Shown here: positions 1 to 8,377 of the stretch, in pieces
Position numbering within the stretch: the stretch's first letter is position 1
Layout: every line of letters starts with the position of its first letter
Source of the DNA: JBLUOA01 sp048060095
Lineage (GTDB): Bacteria; Pseudomonadota; Alphaproteobacteria; Rhodobacterales; Rhodobacteraceae
Length of the DNA stretch: 64,000 nucleotides
NCBI RefSeq assembly: GCF_048060095.1
Contig: NZ_JBLUOA010000001.1
Coordinates: 992,001-1,056,000 of the forward strand
Reading direction: 5' to 3'
The notes under the pieces: model-generated
Seen by the model: only the letters and a program-made list of their open reading frames with translations
Database searches by the model: none
Told to the model about the DNA's origin: nothing
Made by a program: the position numbers and the translations under genes

Positions 1-1
1 A

Positions 2-433
2 AACCAAGATCGGATCGCCGAATTGAAGGATCGGCTGCCAATACGACCGGACGGGGCTGTGCTGTCAGATGGGGCGTTCGGGCAGGCTTCGCCGTCTTTC
101 TTCAACGATCTGGAAAAGGCGTGTGACATGACCACCCCGGCGGGAAATCCGGGTTGTTTGATCGTCGAAGCGAATCTTTTGCCCGGAACCGATGGCCGTG
201 AGTATTTCGTATTCTACATGACGTCCGCCGAGGCCGTGCGAACGGTGGCGCTGAGGACGCGGGCCGGTAGCTATCGGGTTGAGTTTGGGCCGATTGACCT
301 TGCAAATGGCGGCACGCTCCCGTCGCTCGGCCCGCAGGATATCGACGCTTTGTCGGAAGGGAACTTCCGGGTAGCGCCGGCGGGACTGAACGCCCTCAAG
401 TTCGGGGATAGAGAGATTTTTATCTACCCATAG
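2..433 (+). CDS. hypothetical protein, 5' end outside window
   Basis: This frame is open from the first bases of the window, so the true start may lie upstream; the first possible start inside is a TTG at 23 without a convincing ribosome binding site. The visible 143 codons encode a soluble-looking protein without a transmembrane segment, ending in DREIFIYP. I recognise no family. It lies 61 bp before the H-NOX gene on the same strand, but nothing shows they work together. GC content and codon use look like the neighbours. Confidence 0.5.
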   Translation, partial: NQDRIAELKDRLPIRPDGAVLSDGAFGQASPSFFNDLEKACDMTTPAGNPGCLIVEANLLPGTDGREYFVFYMTSAEAVRTVALRTRAGSYRVEFGPIDLANGGTLPSLGPQDIDALSEGNFRVAPAGLNALKFGDREIFIYP

Positions 434-494
434 GCCCATAAGCGCATTCTTAACGCCTGCTTCCTAGGCTTTCCGAAGTTGAGGAGGCATACGC

Positions 495-1082
495 ATGCAC
501 GGTTTGATAAACCGATCAATTCAGAGCTTTATCTGCGACACCTACGGGCGCGGAGTTTGGCTGGACGTGTCCGAAGGCGCGAAGCTCGACTTTGACAGCT
601 TCGAAGCGATGATGATCTACGACGACGCACTGACCGACGCGGTGCTGGGCGCAGCGGTGGAGCGGTTGTCAAAACCGCGATCTGATGTTCTGGAAGACCT
701 AGGAACCTACCTCGTATCGCATCCCACGACCGATGCCGCGCGTCGGTTGCTGCGGTTTGGTGGCGAAACCTACGAAGAATTCCTCCACTCGCTCGACGAC
801 CTTCATGATCGGGTGAAACTGGCGATGCCGGAACTGGATTTTCCCCGGCTTGAACTGCGCGATCACGCGCCGGGCGTGTTCAGCCTCTCATGTCGATGGC
901 CCTACGAGGGGTTCGGCCATGTTGTTGTCGGCCTGCTTCGCGGGATGGCGGATGACTACGGCGCGTTGGTCGTGCTTGAGTTTCAGTCCGCCCGTCCGGG
1001 GGAGGAGGTCATCTCCATCCAACTGCTAGACATAAGCCATGCGACCGGCAGCCCCTTTTCGCTGGCGAGCGGGGGCCGATGA
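495..1082 (+). CDS. H-NOX (heme NO/oxygen-binding) sensor protein
   Basis: A 195-residue stand-alone H-NOX domain, the usual family length. It starts with the typical MHGLIN and carries the proximal heme ligand His104 in LDDLHDRV, which aligns with His105 of soluble guanylate cyclase beta1 (LDALHDHL). The heme-propionate motif YxSxR is altered to SLSCR (Ser130, Ser132, Arg134), so the Tyr is replaced by Ser. A strong GAGGAGG ribosome site precedes the ATG. Its stop overlaps the start of the diguanylate cyclase gene (ATGA), so the two are translationally coupled. In bacteria such pairs let NO or O2 binding by H-NOX control cyclic-di-GMP synthesis by the partner; that role is inferred here. Confidence 0.9.
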   Translation: MHGLINRSIQSFICDTYGRGVWLDVSEGAKLDFDSFEAMMIYDDALTDAVLGAAVERLSKPRSDVLEDLGTYLVSHPTTDAARRLLRFGGETYEEFLHSLDDLHDRVKLAMPELDFPRLELRDHAPGVFSLSCRWPYEGFGHVVVGLLRGMADDYGALVVLEFQSARPGEEVISIQLLDISHATGSPFSLASGGR

Positions 1083-2092
1083 CGGAGACAACAAAACTCT
1101 CAGCCGACGCGCTGAACCTTCTGATGCCACTTCATCTTGTGGTGAACGGAACCGGCCATATTACCCATACCGCGCCAACGCTTTCGCGGATTTTCGTGGC
1201 GACCCCGTTGATCGGCAAACGGCTGACAGAGGTGTTCGAGATCCGCCGTCCCGCTCCCGTATCGACGATGGGCGACCTGCGGAACCTCGCCGGGCAAAAG
1301 CTGCACCTGCGGATGAGGGCGGCCAGCGATAGATCATTTAAGGGGCTGGCTGTCGAACATGGTGGTGGTTTCCTAATCAACCTCTCCTTCGGAATCAGGG
1401 TCGCCGACGCAGTGCGTCAGCATCACCTGACGGGCCGGAATTTTGCACCAACGGACCTAACGGTGGAAATGCTCTACCTCGTCGAAGCCAAAACGGCAGT
1501 GATGGAGGAGTTGAAGAAGCTGAACGAAAGACTGCAAGGCGCAAAGACCAAAGCCGAGGCGCAAGCGTTCACGGATACACTCACCGGCCTGAAAAACCGC
1601 CGGGCGATGGATCATATTCTCGCGCTCTACGCCGCGCGGGCAGAGCGGTTTGGCCTGATGCACATCGACCTCGACTACTTCAAAGACGTGAACGATTCCC
1701 TCGGACATGCGGCGGGTGATTTCGTGTTGCGGCAGGTCGCTGGCGTGCTGACCGCCGAAACGCGGGCGGATGATACCGTGGTCAGGGCAGGCGGGGATGA
1801 GTTTGTGATTGTTTTCCCCGGCCTTACCTCTCGCGAACGGCTCAATAACATTGCGGTTCGGATTATCGAGAAGCTACAAAAGCCCATTCTGTTCAATGGT
1901 CTGGAATGTCGTATCTCCGCCAGTATCGGAACGACGGTGTCGGAAAATTACCAATCCGTTGAACCCGAACAGATGTTAAAGGATGCCGATGCCGCACTTT
2001 ATGAATCGAAAAATGCCGGACGTGCGCGGGTCACGTTCTTTTCAGCGGGGCCGCGCGGCGGACGGGCCAAGGATCGGACAGCAAGCGGTTGA
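1079..2092 (+). CDS. HNOBA-like/GGDEF diguanylate cyclase
   Basis: A 337-residue predicted cytoplasmic diguanylate cyclase (2 GTP to c-di-GMP). Residues 1-150 resemble the H-NOX-associated (HNOBA) domain, ending in a hydrophobic stretch (LTVEMLYLVEA) and a coiled coil at about 140-170. The GGDEF domain follows (DTLTGLKNRR entry; active-site GGDEF in VRAGGDEFVIVF). An RADD inhibitory I-site sits exactly five residues before GGDEF, so product inhibition is probably kept. No EAL domain is present. The four-base overlap with the H-NOX gene and the associated domain support a gas-sensing c-di-GMP module. Confidence 0.9.
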   Translation: MTETTKLSADALNLLMPLHLVVNGTGHITHTAPTLSRIFVATPLIGKRLTEVFEIRRPAPVSTMGDLRNLAGQKLHLRMRAASDRSFKGLAVEHGGGFLINLSFGIRVADAVRQHHLTGRNFAPTDLTVEMLYLVEAKTAVMEELKKLNERLQGAKTKAEAQAFTDTLTGLKNRRAMDHILALYAARAERFGLMHIDLDYFKDVNDSLGHAAGDFVLRQVAGVLTAETRADDTVVRAGGDEFVIVFPGLTSRERLNNIAVRIIEKLQKPILFNGLECRISASIGTTVSENYQSVEPEQMLKDADAALYESKNAGRARVTFFSAGPRGGRAKDRTASG

Positions 2093-2236
2093 ATTCCCGA
2101 CCCCAGCCCAGATTGGCGCATCGCGCGGTTGAACACGAATTCGGCAACGCCCCTTGCAGGTGCTTCGGCGCGCTAATAAGACTCTGGAAGTATTCTCGCG
2201 GTAGTGAACACGCGACAGCAGCAGGCAGGCGGACAA

Positions 2237-2860
2237 ATGAACGATCCTTATGAGCATTACATGAACAATCTCGTTCCCATGGTGGTCGAACAGACCTCTC
2301 GCGGGGAACGCGCGTATGACATCTTCTCGCGCCTTTTGAAGGAGCGGATCATTTTCATCACCGGTCCAGTCCATGATGGCATGTCGAGCCTGATCGTCGC
2401 GCAATTGCTGCATCTGGAGGCGGAGAATCCGTCGAAAGAAATCTCGATGTATATCAACTCTCCGGGCGGGGTCGTGACCTCTGGGTTGTCGATCTACGAC
2501 ACGATGCAATACATCAAACCGAAAGTGTCGACGCTGGTCGTGGGGCAAGCCGCCTCAATGGGCTCACTATTGCTTGCGGCAGGCGAGCCCGGAATGCGGT
2601 TTTCCCTACCGAACAGCCGGATCATGGTGCACCAGCCGTCCGGCGGGTATCAGGGGCAGGCGACCGACATCATGATCCATGCGCAAGAGACGCAGAAGCT
2701 GAAGGATCGGTTGAACCAGATTTACGTCAAGCACACCGGCCAAAAGATGAAGGCCGTCGTGGACGCGCTTGAGCGTGATAATTTCATGTCCCCGGAAGAA
2801 GCGAAAGACTGGGGCCTGATTGATGAGATCGTCGAAAATCGTGCAAAAGGTGACGACTAA
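2237..2860 (+). CDS. clpP: ATP-dependent Clp protease proteolytic subunit
   Basis: Serine peptidase that forms the tetradecameric barrel of ClpXP/ClpAP. The 207-residue product has the full catalytic triad: Ser107 in GQAASMGS, His132 in MVHQPSGG and Asp181 in ERDNFMSPEEA. I choose the ATG at 2237 (MNDPYEHYMNNLVPMVVEQ), which follows a GGCGGAC-type site and matches family N-termini; a GTG at 2204 would add eleven unconserved residues. clpX follows 145 bp downstream on the same strand, the usual alphaproteobacterial order, and supplies the ATPase partner. Confidence 0.97.
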   Translation: MNDPYEHYMNNLVPMVVEQTSRGERAYDIFSRLLKERIIFITGPVHDGMSSLIVAQLLHLEAENPSKEISMYINSPGGVVTSGLSIYDTMQYIKPKVSTLVVGQAASMGSLLLAAGEPGMRFSLPNSRIMVHQPSGGYQGQATDIMIHAQETQKLKDRLNQIYVKHTGQKMKAVVDALERDNFMSPEEAKDWGLIDEIVENRAKGDD

Positions 2861-2920
2861 GCGTGCCTGACGCGCCGTGTCTTTGCGCGCGATTTTGACG
2901 TTGTAGATGGAAATAGCCTG

Positions 2921-2966
2921 CCCTAAGCTGTGGCTTAGGGGCGGCAGAATGCCCGCTGGCGCGGGC
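2921..2966 (+). other. two tandem hairpins between clpP and clpX
   Basis: Two perfect inverted repeats lie side by side in the clpP-clpX gap: CCCTAAGC (2921-2928) with GCTTAGGG (2933-2940) around a TGTG loop, and GCCCGC (2951-2956) with GCGGGC (2961-2966) around TGGC. No T-run follows either, so these are not ordinary intrinsic terminators. They could modulate read-through or stabilise the clpP message; this is inference. Confidence 0.5.
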
Positions 2967-3005
2967 TGAGCAGAGCAAAAAGGCATTGGCCTTGAAGGTA
3001 AAGTG

Positions 3006-4280
3006 ATGGCGAATAGTTCTGGCAGCGATGGCAAAAACACCCTCTACTGCTCTTTCTGCGGGAAGAGCCAGCATGAGGTCAGAAAGCTAATCGCAGGGCC
3101 GACGGTTTTTATCTGTGATGAATGCGTTGAACTCTGCATGGATATTATCCGTGAAGAGACGAAATCAGCAGGGCTAAAATCCTCCGAAGGTGTCCCGACA
3201 CCGGTGGAAATCTGCGAAGTTCTGGACGACTATGTGATCGGTCAGGCCCACGCGAAACGGGTGTTGTCCGTTGCGGTTCACAATCACTACAAACGGCTTA
3301 ATCACGCGAGCAAGTCGGGCGAAATCGAACTCGCGAAATCGAACATCCTTTTGATCGGCCCGACCGGGTGCGGTAAAACGCTGCTGGCGCAGACGTTGGC
3401 GCGTATTCTGGATGTGCCGTTCACGATGGCCGACGCGACCACGCTGACCGAGGCTGGCTATGTCGGGGAAGATGTCGAAAATATCATCCTGAAATTGCTT
3501 CAAGCCTCCGAATATAACGTGGAACGGGCGCAACGCGGTATCGTTTATATCGATGAGGTCGATAAGATCACGCGGAAATCCGACAACCCGTCAATCACGC
3601 GTGATGTATCGGGCGAGGGTGTGCAGCAGGCGCTTTTGAAGATCATGGAAGGCACTGTTGCCTCTGTGCCGCCGCAAGGCGGGCGCAAGCATCCGCAGCA
3701 GGAGTTTCTGCAAGTTGATACGACGAATATTCTGTTTGTCTGCGGTGGGGCGTTTGCGGGGCTTGAAAAGATCATCGCGCAACGCGGCAAGGGCTCTGCG
3801 ATGGGCTTTGGCGCGGATGTGAAGGAAAACGACACGCGCGGCGTGGGTGAGATGTTTACGGAGCTTGAGCCGGAAGATTTGCTGAAATTCGGCCTGATCC
3901 CAGAATTCGTGGGCCGCTTGCCGGTGATCGCGACCCTGCAGGATCTGGATGAAGACGCGCTTGTCACAATCCTGACGCAACCGAAGAACGCGTTGGTCAA
4001 GCAATACCAACGTCTGTTTGAAATCGAAGAAACCGAACTGACGTTCACCGAAGACGCGCTTAAGGCCATCGCGAAACGGGCGATTGAGCGGAAGACCGGT
4101 GCTCGGGGGCTACGGTCCATTCTTGAGGATATTCTGCTCGACACGATGTTCGAACTACCCGGAATGGATAGCGTGGACGAGGTTGTGGTGAACGAAGAGG
4201 CGGTGATGTCCGATGCGACTCCGCTGCTGGTTCATGGCGATCACGGAAAATCGAAAGAAGAACCTGTCAGCGCCGGGTAA
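3006..4280 (+). CDS. clpX: ATP-dependent Clp protease ATP-binding subunit
   Basis: AAA+ unfoldase that recognises and feeds substrates to ClpP. The 424-residue product has the N-terminal zinc-binding domain with two CxxC pairs (YCSFCGK and ICDECVELC), Walker A GPTGCGKT, Walker B VYIDEVDKI, the pore loop GYVGEDVE and the C-terminal small domain. The IGF-type ClpP-docking loop is represented by MGFGADV. I use the ATG at 3006 (MANSSGSD), one codon inside a GTG, because this is the conserved family start. Confidence 0.97.
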   Translation: MANSSGSDGKNTLYCSFCGKSQHEVRKLIAGPTVFICDECVELCMDIIREETKSAGLKSSEGVPTPVEICEVLDDYVIGQAHAKRVLSVAVHNHYKRLNHASKSGEIELAKSNILLIGPTGCGKTLLAQTLARILDVPFTMADATTLTEAGYVGEDVENIILKLLQASEYNVERAQRGIVYIDEVDKITRKSDNPSITRDVSGEGVQQALLKIMEGTVASVPPQGGRKHPQQEFLQVDTTNILFVCGGAFAGLEKIIAQRGKGSAMGFGADVKENDTRGVGEMFTELEPEDLLKFGLIPEFVGRLPVIATLQDLDEDALVTILTQPKNALVKQYQRLFEIEETELTFTEDALKAIAKRAIERKTGARGLRSILEDILLDTMFELPGMDSVDEVVVNEEAVMSDATPLLVHGDHGKSKEEPVSAG

Positions 4281-4466
4281 GGCTTGGCGTTGCGGTTTAG
4301 CTTTCACCAGAAAATCTTGGATTAAGGCGGTTGATTGGGCTGTGGGCTTGGCCTGCTGGGCGACGGTCAGCCGTCTACTCCGCCAATGCCCACGGATCAA
4401 TGGCTTGGCACTGGACCTTCGCCCGCTGATGGTCCATATGAAAGAAACGCGATTGCGGAGGGTTTC

Positions 4467-4841
4467 ATGCGCTTCATTCTTTCATTGTTGACGTGGTGGC
4501 ACGGCGAAACGCTGGGAACGCGCCTGTTCACTTGGCGCAAGGGCGTCAAGGTTGGCGAAGATGCGCAGGGCAACGTATTCTACGAAACCCGCGACGGAAA
4601 ACGCCGCTGGGTTAGCTATAACGGAGAGCCTGAGGCAAGCCGCGTGTCGCCCGACTGGCACGGTTGGTTGCATTTCACATGGGACAAGCCGCCGACCGAG
4701 GCGCCGCTGCAGCACAAGCCTTGGGAAAAGGAGCATCAGGAAAACCTGACCGGAACAGCGCTTGCCTACGCACCGGCCGGGTCAATCCGACGCCCCGTTC
4801 CGGCGGATCGCCGCGACTACGAAGCGTGGACACCCGAATAG
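4467..4841 (+). CDS. NDUFA12-family complex I accessory subunit
   Basis: A 124-residue homologue of the mitochondrial complex I subunit NDUFA12 (B17.2), an accessory subunit kept in alphaproteobacteria. Family features visible are the N-terminal WWHGETLGTRLFTWRKG, the GNVFYETRDGKRRWVSYNGEPEASRVSPDWHGWLH block (read in two parts) and the proline-rich tail. The ATG at 4467 has a CGGAGG site seven bases upstream; longer upstream extensions are unconserved. It stands before mlaD and the DUF2155 gene, a common Rhodobacteraceae order, but away from the main nuo operon. Confidence 0.9.
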   Translation: MRFILSLLTWWHGETLGTRLFTWRKGVKVGEDAQGNVFYETRDGKRRWVSYNGEPEASRVSPDWHGWLHFTWDKPPTEAPLQHKPWEKEHQENLTGTALAYAPAGSIRRPVPADRRDYEAWTPE

Positions 4842-4853
4842 GCGCGCGAAATC

Positions 4854-5303
4854 ATGTCTGAGAATGTTACAGAAGTCTTCGTCGGCGGGGCCGTTCTTGC
4901 GGTGGCCGTGGGTTTCCTGGTCTATGCCGGGCAGGCGACGGGCTATTCCCGCGATGCGGGCGGCTATGAGCTGACGGCGAGCTTTCGATCGGTCGAGGGT
5001 GTCTCCGTGGGCACCGACGTTCGTATGGCCGGCGTCAAGGTCGGCACCGTTGTCGGGCTTGATCTGAACCCGCAGACGTTCCGGGCTGACACGACGTTTA
5101 CGGTCCAAGACGGGATCGAAGTGCCGGATGACAGTTCAATCGCCATCTCATCCGAAGGTTTGCTGGGCGGCAACTATGTTGAGATCGTGCCCGGAGGCTC
5201 CCCCATTCTGGTTGAGCCGGGCGGCGAGATCGAGGATACACAAAGCGCGGTCAGCCTCATCACGCTTCTCAGCAAATTCGTCTCAGGGAACAACGACGAA
5301 TGA
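4854..5303 (+). CDS. mlaD: MlaD-family lipid transport substrate-binding protein
   Basis: A 149-residue protein with an N-terminal membrane anchor (about residues 8-26, VFVGGAVLAVAVGFLVYAG) followed by one MCE/MlaD domain (GYELTASFRSVEGVSVGTDVRMAG, VKVGTVVGL). MlaD is the periplasmic lipid-binding ring of the MlaFEDB transporter that keeps outer-membrane lipid asymmetry. The other mla genes are not in this window, so it acts in trans with them or with a paralogous system. It overlaps the next gene by the ATGA at 5300. Confidence 0.88.
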   Translation: MSENVTEVFVGGAVLAVAVGFLVYAGQATGYSRDAGGYELTASFRSVEGVSVGTDVRMAGVKVGTVVGLDLNPQTFRADTTFTVQDGIEVPDDSSIAISSEGLLGGNYVEIVPGGSPILVEPGGEIEDTQSAVSLITLLSKFVSGNNDE

Positions 5304-5665
5304 GGCGTGCGCTGGCGATCGCCCTTGTGTTCCTTGCGACCGGAGCAGTGGCGCAGGAACCGGTCAACGCGACCGACGCGGCGGGCGCGGTTCTGCGTGG
5401 GCTTGATAAGGTGAATGGCAACCTGACCGATTACGAAATGCAGGTCGGCGATCACGTCGATCTGGGGCGGCTGGATGTCGAACTGGTGGCTTGCCGTTTC
5501 CCGACAGACAACCCTGCGGGTGACGCGTTCGCAAACATCGTTGTCAGCGAAAAAGAAGCGGACGCGCCGCTTTTCAAGGGTTGGATGGTGGCGTCATCGC
5601 CCGCGCTGAACGCGCTCGACCATCCGCGCTATGATGTCTGGGTGTTGCGCTGCACGACGTCGTGA
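5300..5665 (+). CDS. DUF2155 exported protein
   Basis: A 121-residue protein with a clear Sec signal peptide (MRRALAIALVFLATGAVAQE, cleavage after AVA) and a DUF2155 domain (VNGNLTDYEMQVGDHVDLGRL, ACRFPTDNPAGDAFANIVV, FKGWMVASSPALNALDHPRYDVWVLRC). The function is unknown. In the family it typically sits next to mlaD and aat, as here. Its last 37 bp overlap the convergent aat gene. Confidence 0.85.
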   Translation: MRRALAIALVFLATGAVAQEPVNATDAAGAVLRGLDKVNGNLTDYEMQVGDHVDLGRLDVELVACRFPTDNPAGDAFANIVVSEKEADAPLFKGWMVASSPALNALDHPRYDVWVLRCTTS

Positions 5666-6270
5666 CCTGACGGGACTTCCGGCTGACGGTCAAAGTCCGC
5701 ATCAACCAAAAGCGCGTTTTCCAAGGCTTGGTGATACGTCTCGCGTCGGATTTCCATGGCACCGAGGCTTGCAAGATGCAGCGTGATGAACTGTGTGTCG
5801 AACAACGTAAAACCACAGGCACGCAGGCGGTCGACCAGATAGGCCAGCGCGATCTTTGAGGCGTCCCGCGCGCGCGAAAACATGCTTTCCCCAAAGAACG
5901 CGCCGCCGAGCGTGACGCCGTAAACTCCGCCGATCAGCTTGGTGCCGTCCCAAGCCTCAATCGAATGCGCGTGGCCGTTTTCGTGAAGCGCTGCGTATAG
6001 TTCGGTGATCTGGTCGTTGATCCACGTGTCTTTCCGGTCCGCGCAGCCCGCGACGACGCCGCGAAAATCCGTGTTTGCGCGGATTTGAAACGGCTCTTGC
6101 CGAATCTTGCGGGCCAGACTGCGAGAGATATGGAATCCATCCAGTGGCATGATTCCGCGACGTTGAGGATCGACCCAGAAAATCTCTGGATCGTCCCGTG
6201 ATTCAGCCATCGGAAAAACGCCGGAGGCGTAGGCGTGAAGCAGCAGATCGGGCGTGATGCTATCGCTCAT
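5629..6270 (-). CDS. aat: leucyl/phenylalanyl-tRNA-protein transferase
   Basis: Transfers Leu or Phe from tRNA to N-terminal Lys/Arg of proteins, creating bacterial N-degrons for ClpS/ClpAP. The 213-residue product shows family motifs YASGVFPMAESRDDPEIFWVDP, RGIMPLDGFHISRSL, TWINDQ, SIEAWDG, LIGGVYGVTLGGAFFGESMFS and FTLFDTQF. It is downstream of accB-accC on the same strand. The 3' end runs 37 bp into the convergent DUF2155 gene. Its presence beside a ClpP protease locus is a plausible functional theme but not proof of linkage. Confidence 0.95.
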   Translation of the reverse strand: MSDSITPDLLLHAYASGVFPMAESRDDPEIFWVDPQRRGIMPLDGFHISRSLARKIRQEPFQIRANTDFRGVVAGCADRKDTWINDQITELYAALHENGHAHSIEAWDGTKLIGGVYGVTLGGAFFGESMFSRARDASKIALAYLVDRLRACGFTLFDTQFITLHLASLGAMEIRRETYHQALENALLVDADFDRQPEVPSGHDVVQRNTQTS

Positions 6271-6294
6271 CTAACCGCGATCGGCAGAATTGCC

Positions 6295-7644
6295 CTATCC
6301 CCCGAGGTTGGTTTCGAGCCACTTTTCAAGCCAGTGGATGTCATAGTTGCCGGTCTGCACCGCAGGTTCGTCCAGTAGCGCATGGAACAGCGGCAGGGTG
6401 GTGTCGATGCCATCGACGATCAACTCTCCCAAGGCGCGCTTAAGGCGGGCGAGTGCTTCTTCCCGGTCGCGGCCATGCACGATCAGCTTGCCGATCAAGC
6501 TGTCGTAATAGGGCGGGATCGAATAGCCGGTATAAAGCGCCGAATCCATCCGCACACCAAGACCGCCCGGCGCGTGAAACGCCGTGATCTTGCCGGGGCA
6601 GGGTGAGAAGTTCGGTAGTTTTTCCGCATTGATCCGCACTTCGATGGCGTGGCCATGAATTTGCAGATCGTCCTGCGTGAAGGACATCGGATTGCCTTCG
6701 GCCACGCGGATTTGTTCACGAACGAGGTCGACGCCAAAGATGCCTTCGGTCACTGGGTGTTCGACCTGTAGGCGGGTGTTCATTTCGATGAAAAAGAACT
6801 CTCCGTCCTCGAACAGAAATTCAATCGTGCCAGCACCGATATAGTTGATGTTGGCGACCGCATCGGCGCAGATTTTGCCTATCCGTGCACGGGTTTCGGC
6901 GTCAATCGCGGGGCCGGGGGCTTCTTCGAACACTTTTTGGTGGCGGCGTTGCAGCGAACAATCACGCTCGGCCAGATGAACCGCGTTGCCTTTGCCGTCG
7001 CCAAAAACCTGAACCTCAATATGGCGCGGTTTGCCGAGGTATTTTTCGATATAAACCTCATCATTGCCAAAGGCGGATTTGCCTTCGGCCCGCGCGGTGC
7101 GGAATGCGTTCTCAAGCTCCTTCGCGGATTTGGCAAGTTTCATGCCACGTCCACCGCCACCGGCGGTGGCCTTGATGATGACGGGGTATCCGATATCCGC
7201 CGCGACCTTCTGCGCGGTTTCATAGTCCGGCACGCCGCCGTCGGAACCGGGCACGCAAGGCACGCCCAGCTTTTTCATCGTTTCCTTGGCGGTGATCTTG
7301 TCGCCCATGATGCGGATGTGTTCAGCGGTCGGGCCGATAAACGTGATGTCGTGATCTTCCAGCGCCTGGACGAAATTCGCGTTTTCGGACAGAAAGCCAT
7401 AGCCCGGATGGATTGCCTGCGCGCCGGTTACTTCGCACGCGGCAATAACCGATGCGACGTTCAGATAGCTGTCGGTGCTTGAGGGCGGGCCGATACAGAT
7501 CGCTTCGTCCGCCATGCGAACGTGCATCGCATCGGCGTCAGCGGTCGAATGCACGGCGACGGATTTGATGCCCATCTCCCGGGCGGCGCGGATCACGCGA
7601 AGGGCGATTTCGCCCCGGTTGGCGATCAGGATTTTTTCAAACAT
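6295..7644 (-). CDS. accC: acetyl-CoA carboxylase, biotin carboxylase subunit
   Basis: Catalyses ATP- and bicarbonate-dependent carboxylation of biotin on AccB, the first step of fatty acid synthesis. The 449-residue product has the full biotin-carboxylase fold: N-terminal KILIANRGEIALRVIRA, ATP-grasp glycine loop GGGGRGM (162-168), and the active-site strand EMNTRLQVEHPVTE (287-300). The length fits a stand-alone AccC. It is 12 bp downstream of accB on the same strand and shares its operon. Confidence 0.97.
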   Translation of the reverse strand: MFEKILIANRGEIALRVIRAAREMGIKSVAVHSTADADAMHVRMADEAICIGPPSSTDSYLNVASVIAACEVTGAQAIHPGYGFLSENANFVQALEDHDITFIGPTAEHIRIMGDKITAKETMKKLGVPCVPGSDGGVPDYETAQKVAADIGYPVIIKATAGGGGRGMKLAKSAKELENAFRTARAEGKSAFGNDEVYIEKYLGKPRHIEVQVFGDGKGNAVHLAERDCSLQRRHQKVFEEAPGPAIDAETRARIGKICADAVANINYIGAGTIEFLFEDGEFFFIEMNTRLQVEHPVTEGIFGVDLVREQIRVAEGNPMSFTQDDLQIHGHAIEVRINAEKLPNFSPCPGKITAFHAPGGLGVRMDSALYTGYSIPPYYDSLIGKLIVHGRDREEALARLKRALGELIVDGIDTTLPLFHALLDEPAVQTGNYDIHWLEKWLETNLGG

Positions 7645-7656
7645 CCCGGTCCCCGC

Positions 7657-8151
7657 TTATTCGAGTATCATCAGTGGCGCACCAAATTCGACCGGGTCGC
7701 CATCCGTCACCATGATGCGCTTGACCGTGCCAGCGCGAGGGGCGGGAATGTGGTTCATCGTTTTCATGGCTTCGACGATCATCAATGTGTCGCCTTCGCT
7801 GACCGTGCTGCCGACCGAGACAAACGCGCTCGCCCCCGGTTCGGGGGACAGGTAGGCGGTGCCGACCATCGGAGAGGGCACGACGCCGGGGTGATCTGCC
7901 GGGTCTTCGGTCGCCGGTGCTGCTGCGGGCGCGGCGCTTGGCGCAGACGGCGCGGCAGCGGGTACCGGGGTGGCGTGCGCTGGTGCGGCCACGGATGCCA
8001 CGACGTTCGTTGCGCGACTGACGCGCACATTCAAACTGTCATTGTCGCCGTATTCACGCTTGACCTGAAGCTCTGTCAAATCGTTCGCGCTGAGCAACTC
8101 AGCCAGCGATTGGATGAATGCTACGTCCGAGTCGTGTTTGTTCTTGGTCAT
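7657..8151 (-). CDS. accB: acetyl-CoA carboxylase biotin carboxyl carrier protein
   Basis: A 164-residue carrier protein. An N-terminal segment is followed by an Ala/Pro-rich flexible linker (about 52-82) and a C-terminal biotinyl domain with EAMKTMN, in which Lys130 is the biotinylation site. I use the ATG at 8151 (MTKNKHDSDV), which has GAGGA upstream on the minus strand; a longer frame to 8307 lacks conserved residues. It is the first gene of accB-accC(-aat) and its promoter shares the divergent gap with preT. Confidence 0.95.
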   Translation of the reverse strand: MTKNKHDSDVAFIQSLAELLSANDLTELQVKREYGDNDSLNVRVSRATNVVASVAAPAHATPVPAAAPSAPSAAPAAAPATEDPADHPGVVPSPMVGTAYLSPEPGASAFVSVGSTVSEGDTLMIVEAMKTMNHIPAPRAGTVKRIMVTDGDPVEFGAPLMILE

Positions 8152-8299
8152 GCCGTCCTCGCTTGGTTCGCAGCCCGTCTGTGGCGGACTTTTCCAAATT
8201 TGCTTGCTTATACGGCACGGCGACCGGGGTGAAAAGCGATTGTTGCGGTGGCGCGTCAGGGTGCTGAGCGAATTTTGGTGTGGATTTCGGCGGCAAAAA

Positions 8300-8315
8300 T
8301 TTACCAATTGATAAA
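8300..8315. promoter_or_regulatory. candidate degenerate RutR operator upstream of preT
   Basis: TTTACCAATTGATAAA matches 11 of the 14 fixed bases of the known RutR consensus TTGACCANNTGGTCAA and is itself nearly palindromic. It lies 62 bp before the chosen preT start in the accB/preT gap. A much better copy stands next to the regulator gene at 12163. The match is suggestive only. Confidence 0.4.
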
Positions 8316-8377
8316 AAAATGAACCTGTGGCAGTCTTTTCACAACGCTATATGGCAAGCCAGCTAGGGAGGCCCGTG

